Source: JBBSHJ01 sp038253135
GTDB taxonomy: Bacteria; Actinomycetota; Actinomycetes; Mycobacteriales; QHCD01
Reading direction: 5' to 3'
Length of the DNA stretch: 15,780 nt
NCBI GenBank assembly: GCA_038253135.1
Contig: JBBSHJ010000076.1
Location: 1-15,780, forward strand
The notes below the pieces were generated by a model. The model was not told the origin of the DNA. It did no database searches and saw nothing but the letters and a program-made list of their open reading frames with translations. Position numbers and translations under genes: made by a program. How positions within the stretch are numbered: the stretch's first letter is position 1; each line of letters opens with the position of its first letter. This document shows, in pieces, positions 6,502-13,547 of the stretch.

Positions 6502-6507
6502 TACCGT
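6502..6507 (+). promoter_or_regulatory. -10 box TACCGT for the APH-like gene
   Basis: TACCGT (TANNNT type) ends 8 nt before ATG 6516, with no Shine-Dalgarno between, again suggesting a leaderless message. The 250 bp before it (6264-6515) contain no recognisable gene. Confidence 0.35.
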
Positions 6508-6515
6508 TGCCTGCA

Positions 6516-7376
6516 ATGAGTCCCGAGCTGGTCCAGGCGCTCAACGACCGAGCCCGTTGCGGCCTTGAGATAACCGGGATCATCGAGCAGGGGCAGTCGG
6601 GCGCGGCCTACGTGCGTTGGCCTGACGGGCGCAATGCGGTCGTCACCACGGCTTTCGGCGCGATGGCACACATGCGCCAGACCGCCGACGTGCTGGCCGA
6701 AGTCCGAATGCGGGGGATCCCGGTGCCCGAACACCAGTTTCTCTTCGAAATCCGTCCGGGCACCGTCGCCGTCGTGCAGGAGCGGCTGCCCGGCACCACC
6801 GTCAAGGCACCCGACGTGGCGGCCGTCGAGGCGGTCGTCGCTGTCAACGATCGCTTCGCCAGCCTTCTAGCCGATCGGCCCGACGTGGCGCCGCCGCCGC
6901 TCAGCCTCGGTCGACCCGGCGACCCGTCCTCGACCGAACCACTGCGGAGGCACAGCGCGCGCAGTCGCCGGCTGCTGCGGGTGATCAGACGGACCGCGGG
7001 TGCAGCGCCGGACGTTGCCGGCGACGATCTGGTGCATGTCGACCTCACAGTGCCCAACATGCTCTTCGATCGCGATGGCGGCATCACGGGTGTGATCGAC
7101 TGGAACTACGGTGTCGCCCGGGGCGACCGCAACTACGCCTTGGTCAAGCTGCTGCACAACCTCAGCCACGCCGCCATGACGAAGGATGGTAACCAGCACC
7201 CGACGGATGCGGCGGTCGACTATGTCGGCCGCGTGGTCGAGGAGCGCATGGATCCAGCCGTCATCCGCCGCTACTGGGCCCATCAGACCGTCAACGCGCT
7301 CTACGGCAGCGACCGCTGGGGCACGGAGCAGGCGTTCATGACCCATCTTGCGCTCGGCGAGAGCCGCCTGCTGTAA
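6516..7376 (+). CDS. Aminoglycoside-phosphotransferase-fold (APH) kinase-like protein
   Basis: A 286-aa protein of the APH/choline-kinase fold. The catalytic loop reads HVDLTVPN (His174, Asp176, Asn181) and the metal-binding DFG equivalent is GVIDW (Asp195). A Gly-rich loop GQSGAAYVRW lies at about 26-35. The N-lobe strand that normally carries the ATP-contacting Lys reads AVVTT, with no Lys or Arg in the central position, so activity should not be assumed. The substrate is unknown and antibiotic resistance cannot be inferred from the fold. ATG 6516 is chosen over an open frame to 6267 because the kinase N-lobe starts here and a TACCGT -10 box precedes it. It is apparently transcribed alone. 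Confidence 0.8.
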   Translation: MSPELVQALNDRARCGLEITGIIEQGQSGAAYVRWPDGRNAVVTTAFGAMAHMRQTADVLAEVRMRGIPVPEHQFLFEIRPGTVAVVQERLPGTTVKAPDVAAVEAVVAVNDRFASLLADRPDVAPPPLSLGRPGDPSSTEPLRRHSARSRRLLRVIRRTAGAAPDVAGDDLVHVDLTVPNMLFDRDGGITGVIDWNYGVARGDRNYALVKLLHNLSHAAMTKDGNQHPTDAAVDYVGRVVEERMDPAVIRRYWAHQTVNALYGSDRWGTEQAFMTHLALGESRLL

Positions 7377-7417
7377 GACGGGACCCCAATCTTGGTACGC
7401 CGTGCCAGAGTGCCGGC

Positions 7418-7579
7418 ATGTATCACGAGCGACCGTCGTCGATCCCCGGCGCGGCAATCTGGGCTCAGGCCTCCGAGGCCGAGTCGGCCGAGAACCTGCC
7501 CGACGGCTGTATGGATCTGCACTGGACCGACGCGGAGCTCCCTCGTCGCCGGAGTCGTGAAGAAATCGGCGCTACTTGA
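7418..7579 (+). pseudogene. N-terminal remnant of an AraC-type regulator (DUF6597-like domain)
   Basis: ATG 7418 starts YHERPSSIPGAAIWAQ and continues to LPDGCMDLHWTDAEL. This matches, from memory, the N-terminal ligand-binding domain of actinobacterial AraC regulators (YRERPS...GAVVW...LPDGCMDLLW). After AEL the frame runs into PRRRSRE and stops at 7579. One extra C near 7540 (CTCCCTC) explains this: in the +1 frame the family's LVAG reappears, and that frame stops at about 7599. The rest of the domain and the HTH are missing, and the fragment runs into the 3' end of the convergent oxidoreductase gene. Both a frameshift and a truncation are therefore seen. Confidence 0.55.
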
Positions 7580-8555
7580 GCACGCGCGCGAGCTGTAGGG
7601 TCTCGGCTTCGGCGCCGGGAAGCGGCACGAGGACCACGCTGTCGGCACCGGCGGCGTACATCTCGACGATCCGCTCGGCACACGTCGACGGGGCTCCGAC
7701 GATCGCGAGCTCGCGCACCCACTCGGCGGGCAATGCCGCCGCGAGCACGGCGGGGTCGGTGGTGCGGGCGGCCAGATCCAGCAGCTCGTCGCCGAACCCG
7801 AGCGGCGCCAGCTGGGCCCGCTGGGACGGATCGATCGACGCGGCGAGCACCGGACGCACCGCTGCGATCGCCGCGAGGTCGTCGTCGGCGACGCTGATGC
7901 GGTTGTAGGCGACCAGCCGGTACGGGTCGGTGCGTTCGGCGCCCGCGCGCCCGGCGTCGATCTGCCGGCGCGCTTCGCGGATGTACGCCGGCGCGGCCGG
8001 TTCGGCGAGAACGGTCCCGTCCGCGCTCTCACCGGCGAGGCGAAGTGATTTCGGGCCGCGGACACCGGCGAGGATCGGCGGGACCGACGCCGGAACGTGA
8101 CCGAGCCGCACCGCGTCGAGGGCGACGTACCTGCCGTGGGTCGTGACCTCCTGGCCGGCGAGCAGCGCACGCACCGCGACGAGGTGCTCCCGCAGTGCGG
8201 TCAGCGGTGAGGCCGGCTTCGCCCCGATCTGCTGCATCCACGTACCGACACCATGCCCGAGCCCGACGTCGACGCGGCCGGGGAACAGACCCGCGAGGCC
8301 GCTGATCTCCATCGCCGTCGTCGCGGCGTTACGCATCACGGCCGGGAGGATGCCGATCCCGACCCGGATTCGCTCGGTGCGGGCGAGCGCGGCAGCCGCG
8401 GCGCCGACACCGCCGGCCCAGAAACAGTCCTCGATGATCCAGAGCTCGTCGTAGCCGGCGCGCTCGGCCTCGACCGCGAAGCCGATCAGCTCGGACGGTG
8501 GCCGCGAGCAGGGAAAGGTGATGCCGAGGGCAGTGGCTGCGGGTAATGCGGCCAT
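7572..8555 (-). CDS. LLM-class (luciferase-like) oxidoreductase, probably F420-dependent
   Basis: A 327-aa single-domain bacterial-luciferase-like TIM-barrel protein. Typical segments are GITFPCSRPPSELIGFAVEAE at the N-terminus, the GYDELWIIED strand, RIRVGIGILPAVMRN, LAGLFPGRVDVGLGHGVGTW, and PPILAGVRGPKSLRLAGESADGTVLAEP. In actinobacteria this group mostly uses reduced coenzyme F420, although FMN use is not excluded; the substrate is unknown. Its ATG overlaps the gltX stop by one base (TGATG), and GGGAGG (complement of 8561-8566) lies 5 nt upstream inside gltX, so it is translationally coupled to gltX. The functional link to GluRS is unclear; linkage may simply give expression. Confidence 0.85.
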   Translation of the reverse strand: MAALPAATALGITFPCSRPPSELIGFAVEAERAGYDELWIIEDCFWAGGVGAAAAALARTERIRVGIGILPAVMRNAATTAMEISGLAGLFPGRVDVGLGHGVGTWMQQIGAKPASPLTALREHLVAVRALLAGQEVTTHGRYVALDAVRLGHVPASVPPILAGVRGPKSLRLAGESADGTVLAEPAAPAYIREARRQIDAGRAGAERTDPYRLVAYNRISVADDDLAAIAAVRPVLAASIDPSQRAQLAPLGFGDELLDLAARTTDPAVLAAALPAEWVRELAIVGAPSTCAERIVEMYAAGADSVVLVPLPGAEAETLQLARVLK

Positions 8556-9985
8556 CAGAGCCTCCCCGCGGCCGCGTGGATCCGCTGCAAGGTGCGGTCA
8601 CGGCCGAGGACCTCGAGGGATTCGAACAGCGGCAGCCCGATCGTCCGGCCGGTCACCGCGACCCGGACGGGCGCCTGCGCCTTCCCCAGCTTCAGCCCGC
8701 GCTCCTCGCCGATCGCCAGCAGCCGAGCCTTGAGCTCATCAGCGGTCCAGTCGCAGGCGGCGTACCCCATCCCCACGGCGTCGAGCAGGTCGCGGGAGCC
8801 GCTCGTCATCGCCTTGGCCCACGACGCGTCGTCGACCGCGGCCTCGTCGAGGAAGAGGAAGTCGATGTTGGCGGTGATCTCGGAGAGCACCGCGATCCGG
8901 GTCTGGGCCAGCGGTGCGACGGCGGCGAAGGCGTCCGCGTCGTACGCCTCCGGTCGCCACGGCACGGTCGGACCGGTGACCCACGGCCGGCACGCCGCGA
9001 CGAAGTCGTCGACGGACAGGGCGCGGATGTAGTCACCGTTGAAGGCCCGCAGCTTGGCGAGGTCGAACATGGCGGGGCTCGGGTTGACGTCCTCCAGCCG
9101 GAAGTCGCGCTCGATCTGCTCCCACGGCACGATCTCCTGATCGCCGGGCGGCGCCCAGCCCAGCAGCATCAGGTAGTTGCGCATCGCGGCCGGCAGGTAG
9201 CCCTCGGCGCGGTAGATCTCCAGCGCGGTGCGGTCCTCCGGCCGGCGCTTGGAGATCTTCTGGCGTCTGGCATTGGTGATGATGGGCAGGTGCGCCCAGA
9301 TCGGCGGCGTCTCGCCCAGGGCGATCCAGAGCAGCTGCTGCTTGGGGGTGTTGGACAGGTGCTCCTCGGCGCGGAGCACGTGCGAGATCCGCTGCAGCGC
9401 GTCGTCCACCACGTTGGCCAGCAGGAAAAGCACCGACCCGTCCGCGCGCACGATCACGAAGTCATCGAGGGCGGCGTTGTCGAAGGTCGGCGCACCGCGC
9501 ACCAGGTCGATGACCGTCGTCTTGCCCTCGCGAGGGGTCCTGAAGCGCAGCGCCCGGCCCGGTCCGGACGCGAGCCCACGCTCACGGCAGTGGCCGTCGT
9601 ACCCCTTGTGCGGGTCACCGGTCCGGGCGAGGACGTCGTCGCGCGTGCAGTCGCAGTAGTAGGCCTTGCCTTCGGCGAACAGGCGCTGCGCGGCCTCGGC
9701 CTGCGCGGCGGCGTTGGCCGACTGGAAGTACGGGCCCTCGTACTGGTCCGGTCCGACGCCGAGCCAGGCCATCGCCTCGGTGATGCCGTCGACCCATTCC
9801 GGCTTGTTGCGGCTCGCGTCCGTGTCCTCGATCCGCAGCACGAAGGCGCCATCGTGCTGCTGGGCGAAGAGCACGTTGAAGAGCATCGATCGGGCCGTGC
9901 CGACGTGGAAGAGGCCGGTCGGGCTCGGTGCGATGCGGACTCTCACCGGCCGGGCGGGCGGGTTGGCGGTGTCGGTCGAGGTCAC
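8555..9985 (-). CDS. gltX: Glutamyl-tRNA synthetase
   Basis: Class I aminoacyl-tRNA synthetase (476 aa, full length) that attaches glutamate to tRNA-Glu. In organisms without GlnRS it also misacylates tRNA-Gln for amidation by GatCAB. The HIGH motif is HVGT (residues 27-30) after RIAPSPTG. The zinc-binding set CDC (111, 113) and Tyr129/Cys133 precede the acceptor-binding region, and KMSKS appears as KISKR (243-247). The start is GTG (complement of 9983-9985). A TAGGAT -10 box ends exactly 6 nt upstream and there is no Shine-Dalgarno, so the mRNA is probably leaderless. The genes for tRNA-Gln(CUG) and tRNA-Glu(CUC) lie divergently about 300-400 bp away. The LLM oxidoreductase follows with a one-base overlap. 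Confidence 0.97.
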   Translation of the reverse strand: MTSTDTANPPARPVRVRIAPSPTGLFHVGTARSMLFNVLFAQQHDGAFVLRIEDTDASRNKPEWVDGITEAMAWLGVGPDQYEGPYFQSANAAAQAEAAQRLFAEGKAYYCDCTRDDVLARTGDPHKGYDGHCRERGLASGPGRALRFRTPREGKTTVIDLVRGAPTFDNAALDDFVIVRADGSVLFLLANVVDDALQRISHVLRAEEHLSNTPKQQLLWIALGETPPIWAHLPIITNARRQKISKRRPEDRTALEIYRAEGYLPAAMRNYLMLLGWAPPGDQEIVPWEQIERDFRLEDVNPSPAMFDLAKLRAFNGDYIRALSVDDFVAACRPWVTGPTVPWRPEAYDADAFAAVAPLAQTRIAVLSEITANIDFLFLDEAAVDDASWAKAMTSGSRDLLDAVGMGYAACDWTADELKARLLAIGEERGLKLGKAQAPVRVAVTGRTIGLPLFESLEVLGRDRTLQRIHAAAGRL

Positions 9986-9991
9986 GGCCCG

Positions 9992-9997
9992 ATCCTA
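9992..9997 (-). promoter_or_regulatory. gltX: gltX -10 box TAGGAT (leaderless)
   Basis: On the minus strand TAGGAT is followed by 6 nt (cgggcc) and then GTG. This is the spacing expected if the G of the start codon is the transcript's first base. No clear -35 is seen. Confidence 0.55.
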
Positions 9998-10075
9998 CGG
10001 TCGAGCGCCGATACGTCGTACCGCCCGCGTTGCCGCCGGTCCCGGCCGATGTCGGGAGCACGCCGATCAGTCCGG

Positions 10076-10081
10076 TATCAT
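10076..10081 (+). promoter_or_regulatory. Candidate -10 box TATCAT upstream of the repeat array and tRNAs
   Basis: TATCAT matches the consensus at 5 of 6 positions and would start transcription near 10088. In that case the whole repeat array would form the 5' leader of the tRNA-Gln precursor. No recognisable -35 accompanies it. Confidence 0.3.
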
Positions 10082-10125
10082 CGAACACCGGCGCCGTTGC
10101 CCAGGTACGGCAGCACCGCGTCCGC

Positions 10126-10278
10126 CCGCCGACACACGCTGTTCCGTGGAGGCGGCAGTGTCACCGCCGACACGCGCTGTTTCGTGGAGGCGGCAATGCC
10201 ACGGCCGACACGCGCTGTTCCGTGGAGGCGGCAAATGTCACCGCCGACACACGCTGTTCCGTGGAGGCGGCAATGCAA
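10126..10278 (+). repeat. Four tandem 38/39-bp hairpin-forming units abutting tRNA-Gln
   Basis: Units start at 10126, 10164, 10202 and 10241 and are 38, 38, 39 and 38 nt long, with only a few differences. Each has the form CCGCC - GACA - CRCG - CTGTTYC - GTG - GA - GGCGGC - AATG. CCGCC pairs with GGCGG, and inside it CACG (or CGCG) pairs with CGTG, the A-to-G change keeping a G-U pair. The array ends one base before the tRNA-Gln 5' end. There are no unique spacers, so it is a minisatellite and not CRISPR. Confidence 0.85.
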
Positions 10279-10279
10279 T

Positions 10280-10351
10280 TGGGGTATGGGGTAATTGGCA
10301 GCCCGGCTGGTTCTGGCCCAGTTAGTCTAGGTTCGAGTCCTGGTACCCCAG
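10280..10351 (+). tRNA. tRNA-Gln (anticodon CTG)
   Basis: A 72-nt cloverleaf. Acceptor TGGGGTA pairs with TACCCCA, followed by discriminator G. The D arm contains the loop GTAATTGGCA. Anticodon stem GCTGG/CCAGT encloses loop TTCTGGC with anticodon CTG at 10313-10315. The T arm contains GTTCGAGTC. CCA is not encoded. It reads CAG codons. The 5' end directly abuts the tandem hairpin array. Adjacent gltX makes the pairing biologically sensible if Gln-tRNA is formed through Glu-tRNA-Gln. Confidence 0.95.
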
Positions 10352-10385
10352 CGCACGCACATTCAGTCATTGGCACGATCCCTAG

Positions 10386-10458
10386 GGCCCCGTCGTCTAG
10401 CGGCCTAGGACACCGCCCTCTCAAGGCGGCGGCGCCGGTTCGAATCCGGTCGGGGCTA
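10386..10458 (+). tRNA. tRNA-Glu (anticodon CTC)
   Basis: A 73-nt cloverleaf. Acceptor GGCCCCG pairs with CGGGGCT (the first pair is G-U), discriminator A. Anticodon stem CCGCC/GGCGG holds loop CTCTCAA with anticodon CTC at 10420-10422. The T arm has GTTCGAATCC. CCA is not encoded. It lies 34 bp after tRNA-Gln, almost certainly in the same transcript, and reads GAG codons. Confidence 0.96.
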
Positions 10459-10506
10459 CCCGCAGTTCCCAGCCCACCACCCGTAGGGCGATCACCTCGA
10501 ACAGCG

Positions 10507-10528
10507 GCCGGAACGGAACCTTTCCGGC
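10507..10528 (+). terminator. Hairpin downstream of the tRNA pair
   Basis: GCCGGAA (10507-10513) and TTCCGGC (10522-10528) form a perfect 7-bp stem with an 8-nt loop, 48 nt after tRNA-Glu. There is no real T-run, so termination is only suggested. The rest of 10459-10742 shows no gene; it contains a lone palindrome TGACCGGTCA at 10658-10667. Confidence 0.35.
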
Positions 10529-10742
10529 GTCTTCCACGCTTCGGGGACACGCTCGGGCAAGGATCGTGGCGTAACCGCGACGTCGGTATTCCGATTCCGG
10601 CTCGATCCACCCGACAAGTTACGACGCTTGCTTGCGTTACGGCGGTGCACAACAAAATGACCGGTCAGATCTCGCGGCTCGGCAACCCGGTCACGTTCCA
10701 GATCCGAATGCGGCGCCGCCAGAGATTCGTCAACTCCTTTCC

Positions 10743-11453
10743 TCAGCGGTCGGCGAGGGCCGCGCTCAGCGTGGCCGCCGCCGCACACGCCGGGCGGGCC
10801 AGATGCTGGCCCGGCTTGCGGCCGAGGCGGTCCAGCGGTCCCGACACCGAAATGGCCGCCACGACGCGTCCAGCCGTGTCGCGGACCGGCGCCGACACGG
10901 ACGCGACGCCGGACTCGCGCTCGGCCACGCTCTGGGCCCAGCCGAGGCGGCGAACCTCGGCCAAGGTGCGGGTGGAAAATGATGCGTCGGCCAGGGTCGA
11001 GACGATGTCCTCGGGGCTCGACCAGGCCAGCAATACCTGAGCCGCCGAGCCGGCAGTCATCGGCAGCCGCGCACCGACGGGCACGGTGTCACGCAGGCCG
11101 TGTCCACGCTCGGCCGCCGCGACGCAGAGCCGCTCGTGGCCGCTGCGCCGGTAGAGTTGCGCGCTCTCCGAGGTCGCGTCGCGCAACCGCGTGAGCACCG
11201 AGTCCGCGACCGCCAGCAGCGGATCGGGCGAGGCCTCGGCCAGCTCTCGCAGGGCCGGGCCCGGCGACCAGCGCCCGCTCCCGTCGCGGACGAGCAGCCG
11301 GTGCGTCTCGAGCGCGACCGCCAGCCGATGCACCGTCGCGCGGGGCATGGCGGTCGCCTCGACCAGCTCGGCCAGGCCCATGGGGGAGATCGCGGTCGCC
11401 TCGAGGACGACAACCGCCTTGTCCAGTACGCCGATACCGCTAGACTGTCCCAT
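10743..11453 (-). CDS. ndgR: IclR-family regulator of leucine biosynthesis (NdgR/LtbR type)
   Basis: A 236-aa IclR-type DNA-binding protein. An N-terminal winged helix-turn-helix (GVLDKAVVVLEA...GLAELVEATAMPRATVHRLAVALE, about residues 7-49) is followed by an IclR ligand-binding domain with conserved stretches such as VGARLPMTAGSAAQVLLAW and APVRDTAGRVVAAISVSGP. It is divergent from leuC across only 48-57 bp, the arrangement of NdgR in Streptomyces and LtbR in Corynebacterium, which control leuCD and other amino-acid genes. A TAGTAT -10 box lies exactly 6 nt before ATG 11453, indicating a leaderless mRNA. Identity rests on family plus context; the effector is not visible. Confidence 0.9.
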   Translation of the reverse strand: MGQSSGIGVLDKAVVVLEATAISPMGLAELVEATAMPRATVHRLAVALETHRLLVRDGSGRWSPGPALRELAEASPDPLLAVADSVLTRLRDATSESAQLYRRSGHERLCVAAAERGHGLRDTVPVGARLPMTAGSAAQVLLAWSSPEDIVSTLADASFSTRTLAEVRRLGWAQSVAERESGVASVSAPVRDTAGRVVAAISVSGPLDRLGRKPGQHLARPACAAAATLSAALADR

Positions 11454-11510
11454 GTATCGATACTAGCGTCCCGACATGTGAGACGTCTCGTACTGGGATA
11501 GGTGATCCAA
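11454..11510. promoter_or_regulatory. Divergent ndgR-leuC control region with two perfect palindromes
   Basis: GTATCGATAC (11454-11463) directly abuts the ndgR ATG and overlaps its -10 box (TAGTAT on the minus strand, 11465 to 11460). GAGACGTCTC (11480-11489) lies 26 bp away, centre to centre, toward leuC. Both are candidate NdgR operators; occupancy of the first would block ndgR itself. AGGTGA at 11500-11505 is the leuC ribosome site. The leuC -10 is not clear. Confidence 0.5.
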
Positions 11511-12920
11511 TTGGGGAAGACCCTCGCCGAGAAGGTGTGGGACAGCCACGTCGTACGTCGTGCCACCGGCGAACCCGACCTCCTCTACATCGACCTGCAC
11601 CTCGTCCACGAGGTGACCAGCCCGCAGGCGTTCGAGGGTCTGCGGGAGCAGGGTCGGGGGGTACGCCGTCCCGATCTGACCGTGGCCACCGAGGACCACA
11701 ATGTCCCGACCGACCTGCTGCCGATCGCCGGTGAGCAGATCAAGGACGTCGTCTCGCGGACGCAGGTCGACACCTTGCGCCACAACTGCAAGGAATTCGG
11801 GATCAAGCTCTTCCCGATGGGCGATGCCGGCCAGGGCATCGTGCACGTGATCGGCCCGCAGGCCGGCCTCACCCAGCCCGGGCTGACGATCGTGTGCGGT
11901 GACTCGCACACCAGCACGCACGGCGCGTTCGGTGCGCTGGCCTTCGGCATCGGCACCAGCCAGGTCGAGCACGTGCTGGCGACCCAGACGCTGCCGATGG
12001 ATCCGTTCAGGACCATGGCCGTCAACGTCGAGGGGGAATTGCCCGCGGGCGCGACGGCGAAGGACATCATCCTCGCCGTGATCGCCAAGATCGGTACCGG
12101 CGGCGGGCAGGGCCACGTCATCGAATATCGCGGCGAGGCGATCGAGGCCCTGTCGATGGAAGCGCGGATGACGATCTGCAACATGTCGATCGAGGCGGGT
12201 GCGCGCGCGGGAATGATCGCACCGGACGCGACCACCTTCGCCTACGTCAAGGACCGGGGTTACGCGCCGAAGGGCGCCGACTGGGATGCCGCGCTGGAGC
12301 ACTGGCGCTCACTGGCGACCGACCCCGACGCCCTGTTCGACCGGGAGGTGACGATCGACGCGGCCACGCTGGAGCCTTATGTCACCTGGGGAACGAACCC
12401 GGCACAGGGCCTGCCGCTGTCCGCCAGAGTGCCCGACCCCGCGTCGTACGACGACGAAGGCGAGCGCGCGAACGTCGAGAAGGCCCTCGCCTACATGGGT
12501 TTGACGGCCGGTACGCCGCTGCGGGACATCCCGGTGGACACGGTGTTCCTGGGGTCGTGTACGAACGGCCGGATCGAGGACCTGCGCGCGGCTGCCGCGA
12601 TCCTGCGCGGGCGCAGCGTCAAGGACGGCGTGCGGATGCTCGTCGTACCGGGCTCGATGCAGGTGAAGATGCAGGCGGAATCCGAGGGTCTGGACGCGGT
12701 TTTCACCGCGGCCGGCGCCGAATGGCGCTCAGCGGGATGCTCGATGTGCCTCGGCATGAACCCGGACAAGCTGGCCAAAGGGGAGCGGTCCGCCTCGACC
12801 TCGAACCGCAACTTCGAAGGACGCCAGGGCCCGGGAGGGCGCACCCACCTGGTGTCGCCGGCCGTGGCCGCCGCGACCGCAGTCACCGGCACATTCGCCG
12901 GTCCGGCCGACCTTTCCTGA
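11511..12920 (+). CDS. leuC: 3-isopropylmalate dehydratase large subunit
   Basis: Large subunit of isopropylmalate isomerase, an aconitase-fold enzyme that interconverts 2- and 3-isopropylmalate. The same heterodimer converts citramalate to methylmalate in the CimA route. The [4Fe-4S] ligands are visible as Cys350 (FLGSCTNGR) and Cys410/Cys413 (AGCSMCLGMNPDKL); HNVPT and GDSHTSTHGAFG are also conserved. I choose TTG 11511 (469 aa, MGKTLAEKVW): it matches the usual actinobacterial N-terminus and AGGTGA lies 5 nt upstream. GTG 11502 (472 aa) is the alternative but would overlap that ribosome site. leuD follows 18 bp downstream as an operon. NdgR, encoded divergently, probably controls it. Confidence 0.95.
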   Translation: MGKTLAEKVWDSHVVRRATGEPDLLYIDLHLVHEVTSPQAFEGLREQGRGVRRPDLTVATEDHNVPTDLLPIAGEQIKDVVSRTQVDTLRHNCKEFGIKLFPMGDAGQGIVHVIGPQAGLTQPGLTIVCGDSHTSTHGAFGALAFGIGTSQVEHVLATQTLPMDPFRTMAVNVEGELPAGATAKDIILAVIAKIGTGGGQGHVIEYRGEAIEALSMEARMTICNMSIEAGARAGMIAPDATTFAYVKDRGYAPKGADWDAALEHWRSLATDPDALFDREVTIDAATLEPYVTWGTNPAQGLPLSARVPDPASYDDEGERANVEKALAYMGLTAGTPLRDIPVDTVFLGSCTNGRIEDLRAAAAILRGRSVKDGVRMLVVPGSMQVKMQAESEGLDAVFTAAGAEWRSAGCSMCLGMNPDKLAKGERSASTSNRNFEGRQGPGGRTHLVSPAVAAATAVTGTFAGPADLS

Positions 12921-12938
12921 CCCGGACGGAGAGCTCAC

Positions 12939-13547
12939 ATGGAACCCTTCACCACTCACACCGGACGCGTCGTACCGCTGCGGCGTACCAATGTCGACAC
13001 CGACCAGATCATCCCGGCGGAATACCTCAAGCGGATTTCCCGCAGCGGCTTCGAGGACGGGCTCTTCTCGGCCTGGCGGGCCAACGAACCCGATTTCGTG
13101 CTGAACAAGCGGGAGTACGCCGGCGCCGACGTTCTCGTGGCGGGACACGACTTCGGTACCGGCTCCTCCCGCGAGCACGCGGTCTGGGCCTTGCAGAACT
13201 ACGGATTCAGGGCCGTCATCTCGCCACGCTTCGGCGACATCTTCCGTGGGAACTCCCTCAAGGCCGGCCTGCTGACCGTTGTCCTGCCCGAGGATCTCGT
13301 CGAAACGCTCTGGCAGCGGGCCGAATCCGACCCGCAGAGCGAGGTGACCGTCGATCTGACCGCTCGCGAGGTGCGCTCCGGTGACCTCACGGCCGCCTTC
13401 GAGCTCGACGATTACACCCGGTGGCGCCTGCTCGAAGGGCTCGACGACATCGGCCTTACCCAGCGGCACGAGGCCGACATCGACGCCTTCGAGGCGGCCA
13501 GATCCTCATTCTTGCCGACGATATCCGCGCCCGCGCCCGTGACCTGA
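12939..13547 (+). CDS. leuD: 3-isopropylmalate dehydratase small subunit
   Basis: Swivel-domain small subunit (202 aa) of the LeuCD isomerase. Family signatures are RRTNVDTDQIIPAEYLKR (about 15-32), GHDFGTGSSREHAVWAL (substrate-binding Ser/Arg loop, about 69-85) and SPRFGDIFRGNSLKAGLL. The ATG is preceded by GGAGAG with good spacing and lies 18 bp after leuC, so the two subunits are co-translated. The C-terminal 15 or so residues are Ala/Pro-rich and likely disordered. No strong terminator follows. Confidence 0.96.
   Translation: MEPFTTHTGRVVPLRRTNVDTDQIIPAEYLKRISRSGFEDGLFSAWRANEPDFVLNKREYAGADVLVAGHDFGTGSSREHAVWALQNYGFRAVISPRFGDIFRGNSLKAGLLTVVLPEDLVETLWQRAESDPQSEVTVDLTAREVRSGDLTAAFELDDYTRWRLLEGLDDIGLTQRHEADIDAFEAARSSFLPTISAPAPVT

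Noticed and set aside
6310..6519. 69-aa ORF from GTG 6310 overlapping the APH start by ATGA
   Set aside because: The overlap looks like coupling, but there is no ribosome site, no recognisable domain, and poor codon bias. Kept only as a weak possibility.
10126..10278. Possible CRISPR array
   Set aside because: The period is 38-39 nt and essentially the whole period is repeat, so there are no unique spacers, and no cas gene is visible. Treated as a tandem minisatellite.
10658..10667. Palindrome TGACCGGTCA downstream of ndgR as an operator
   Set aside because: It lies behind the ndgR stop with no promoter nearby; a 10-bp palindrome is expected by chance at this scale.
9928..11040. 370-codon plus-strand frame across the repeats and both tRNAs
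   Set aside because: It runs through two clear tRNAs and antisense to ndgR; an artefact of GC-rich sequence.
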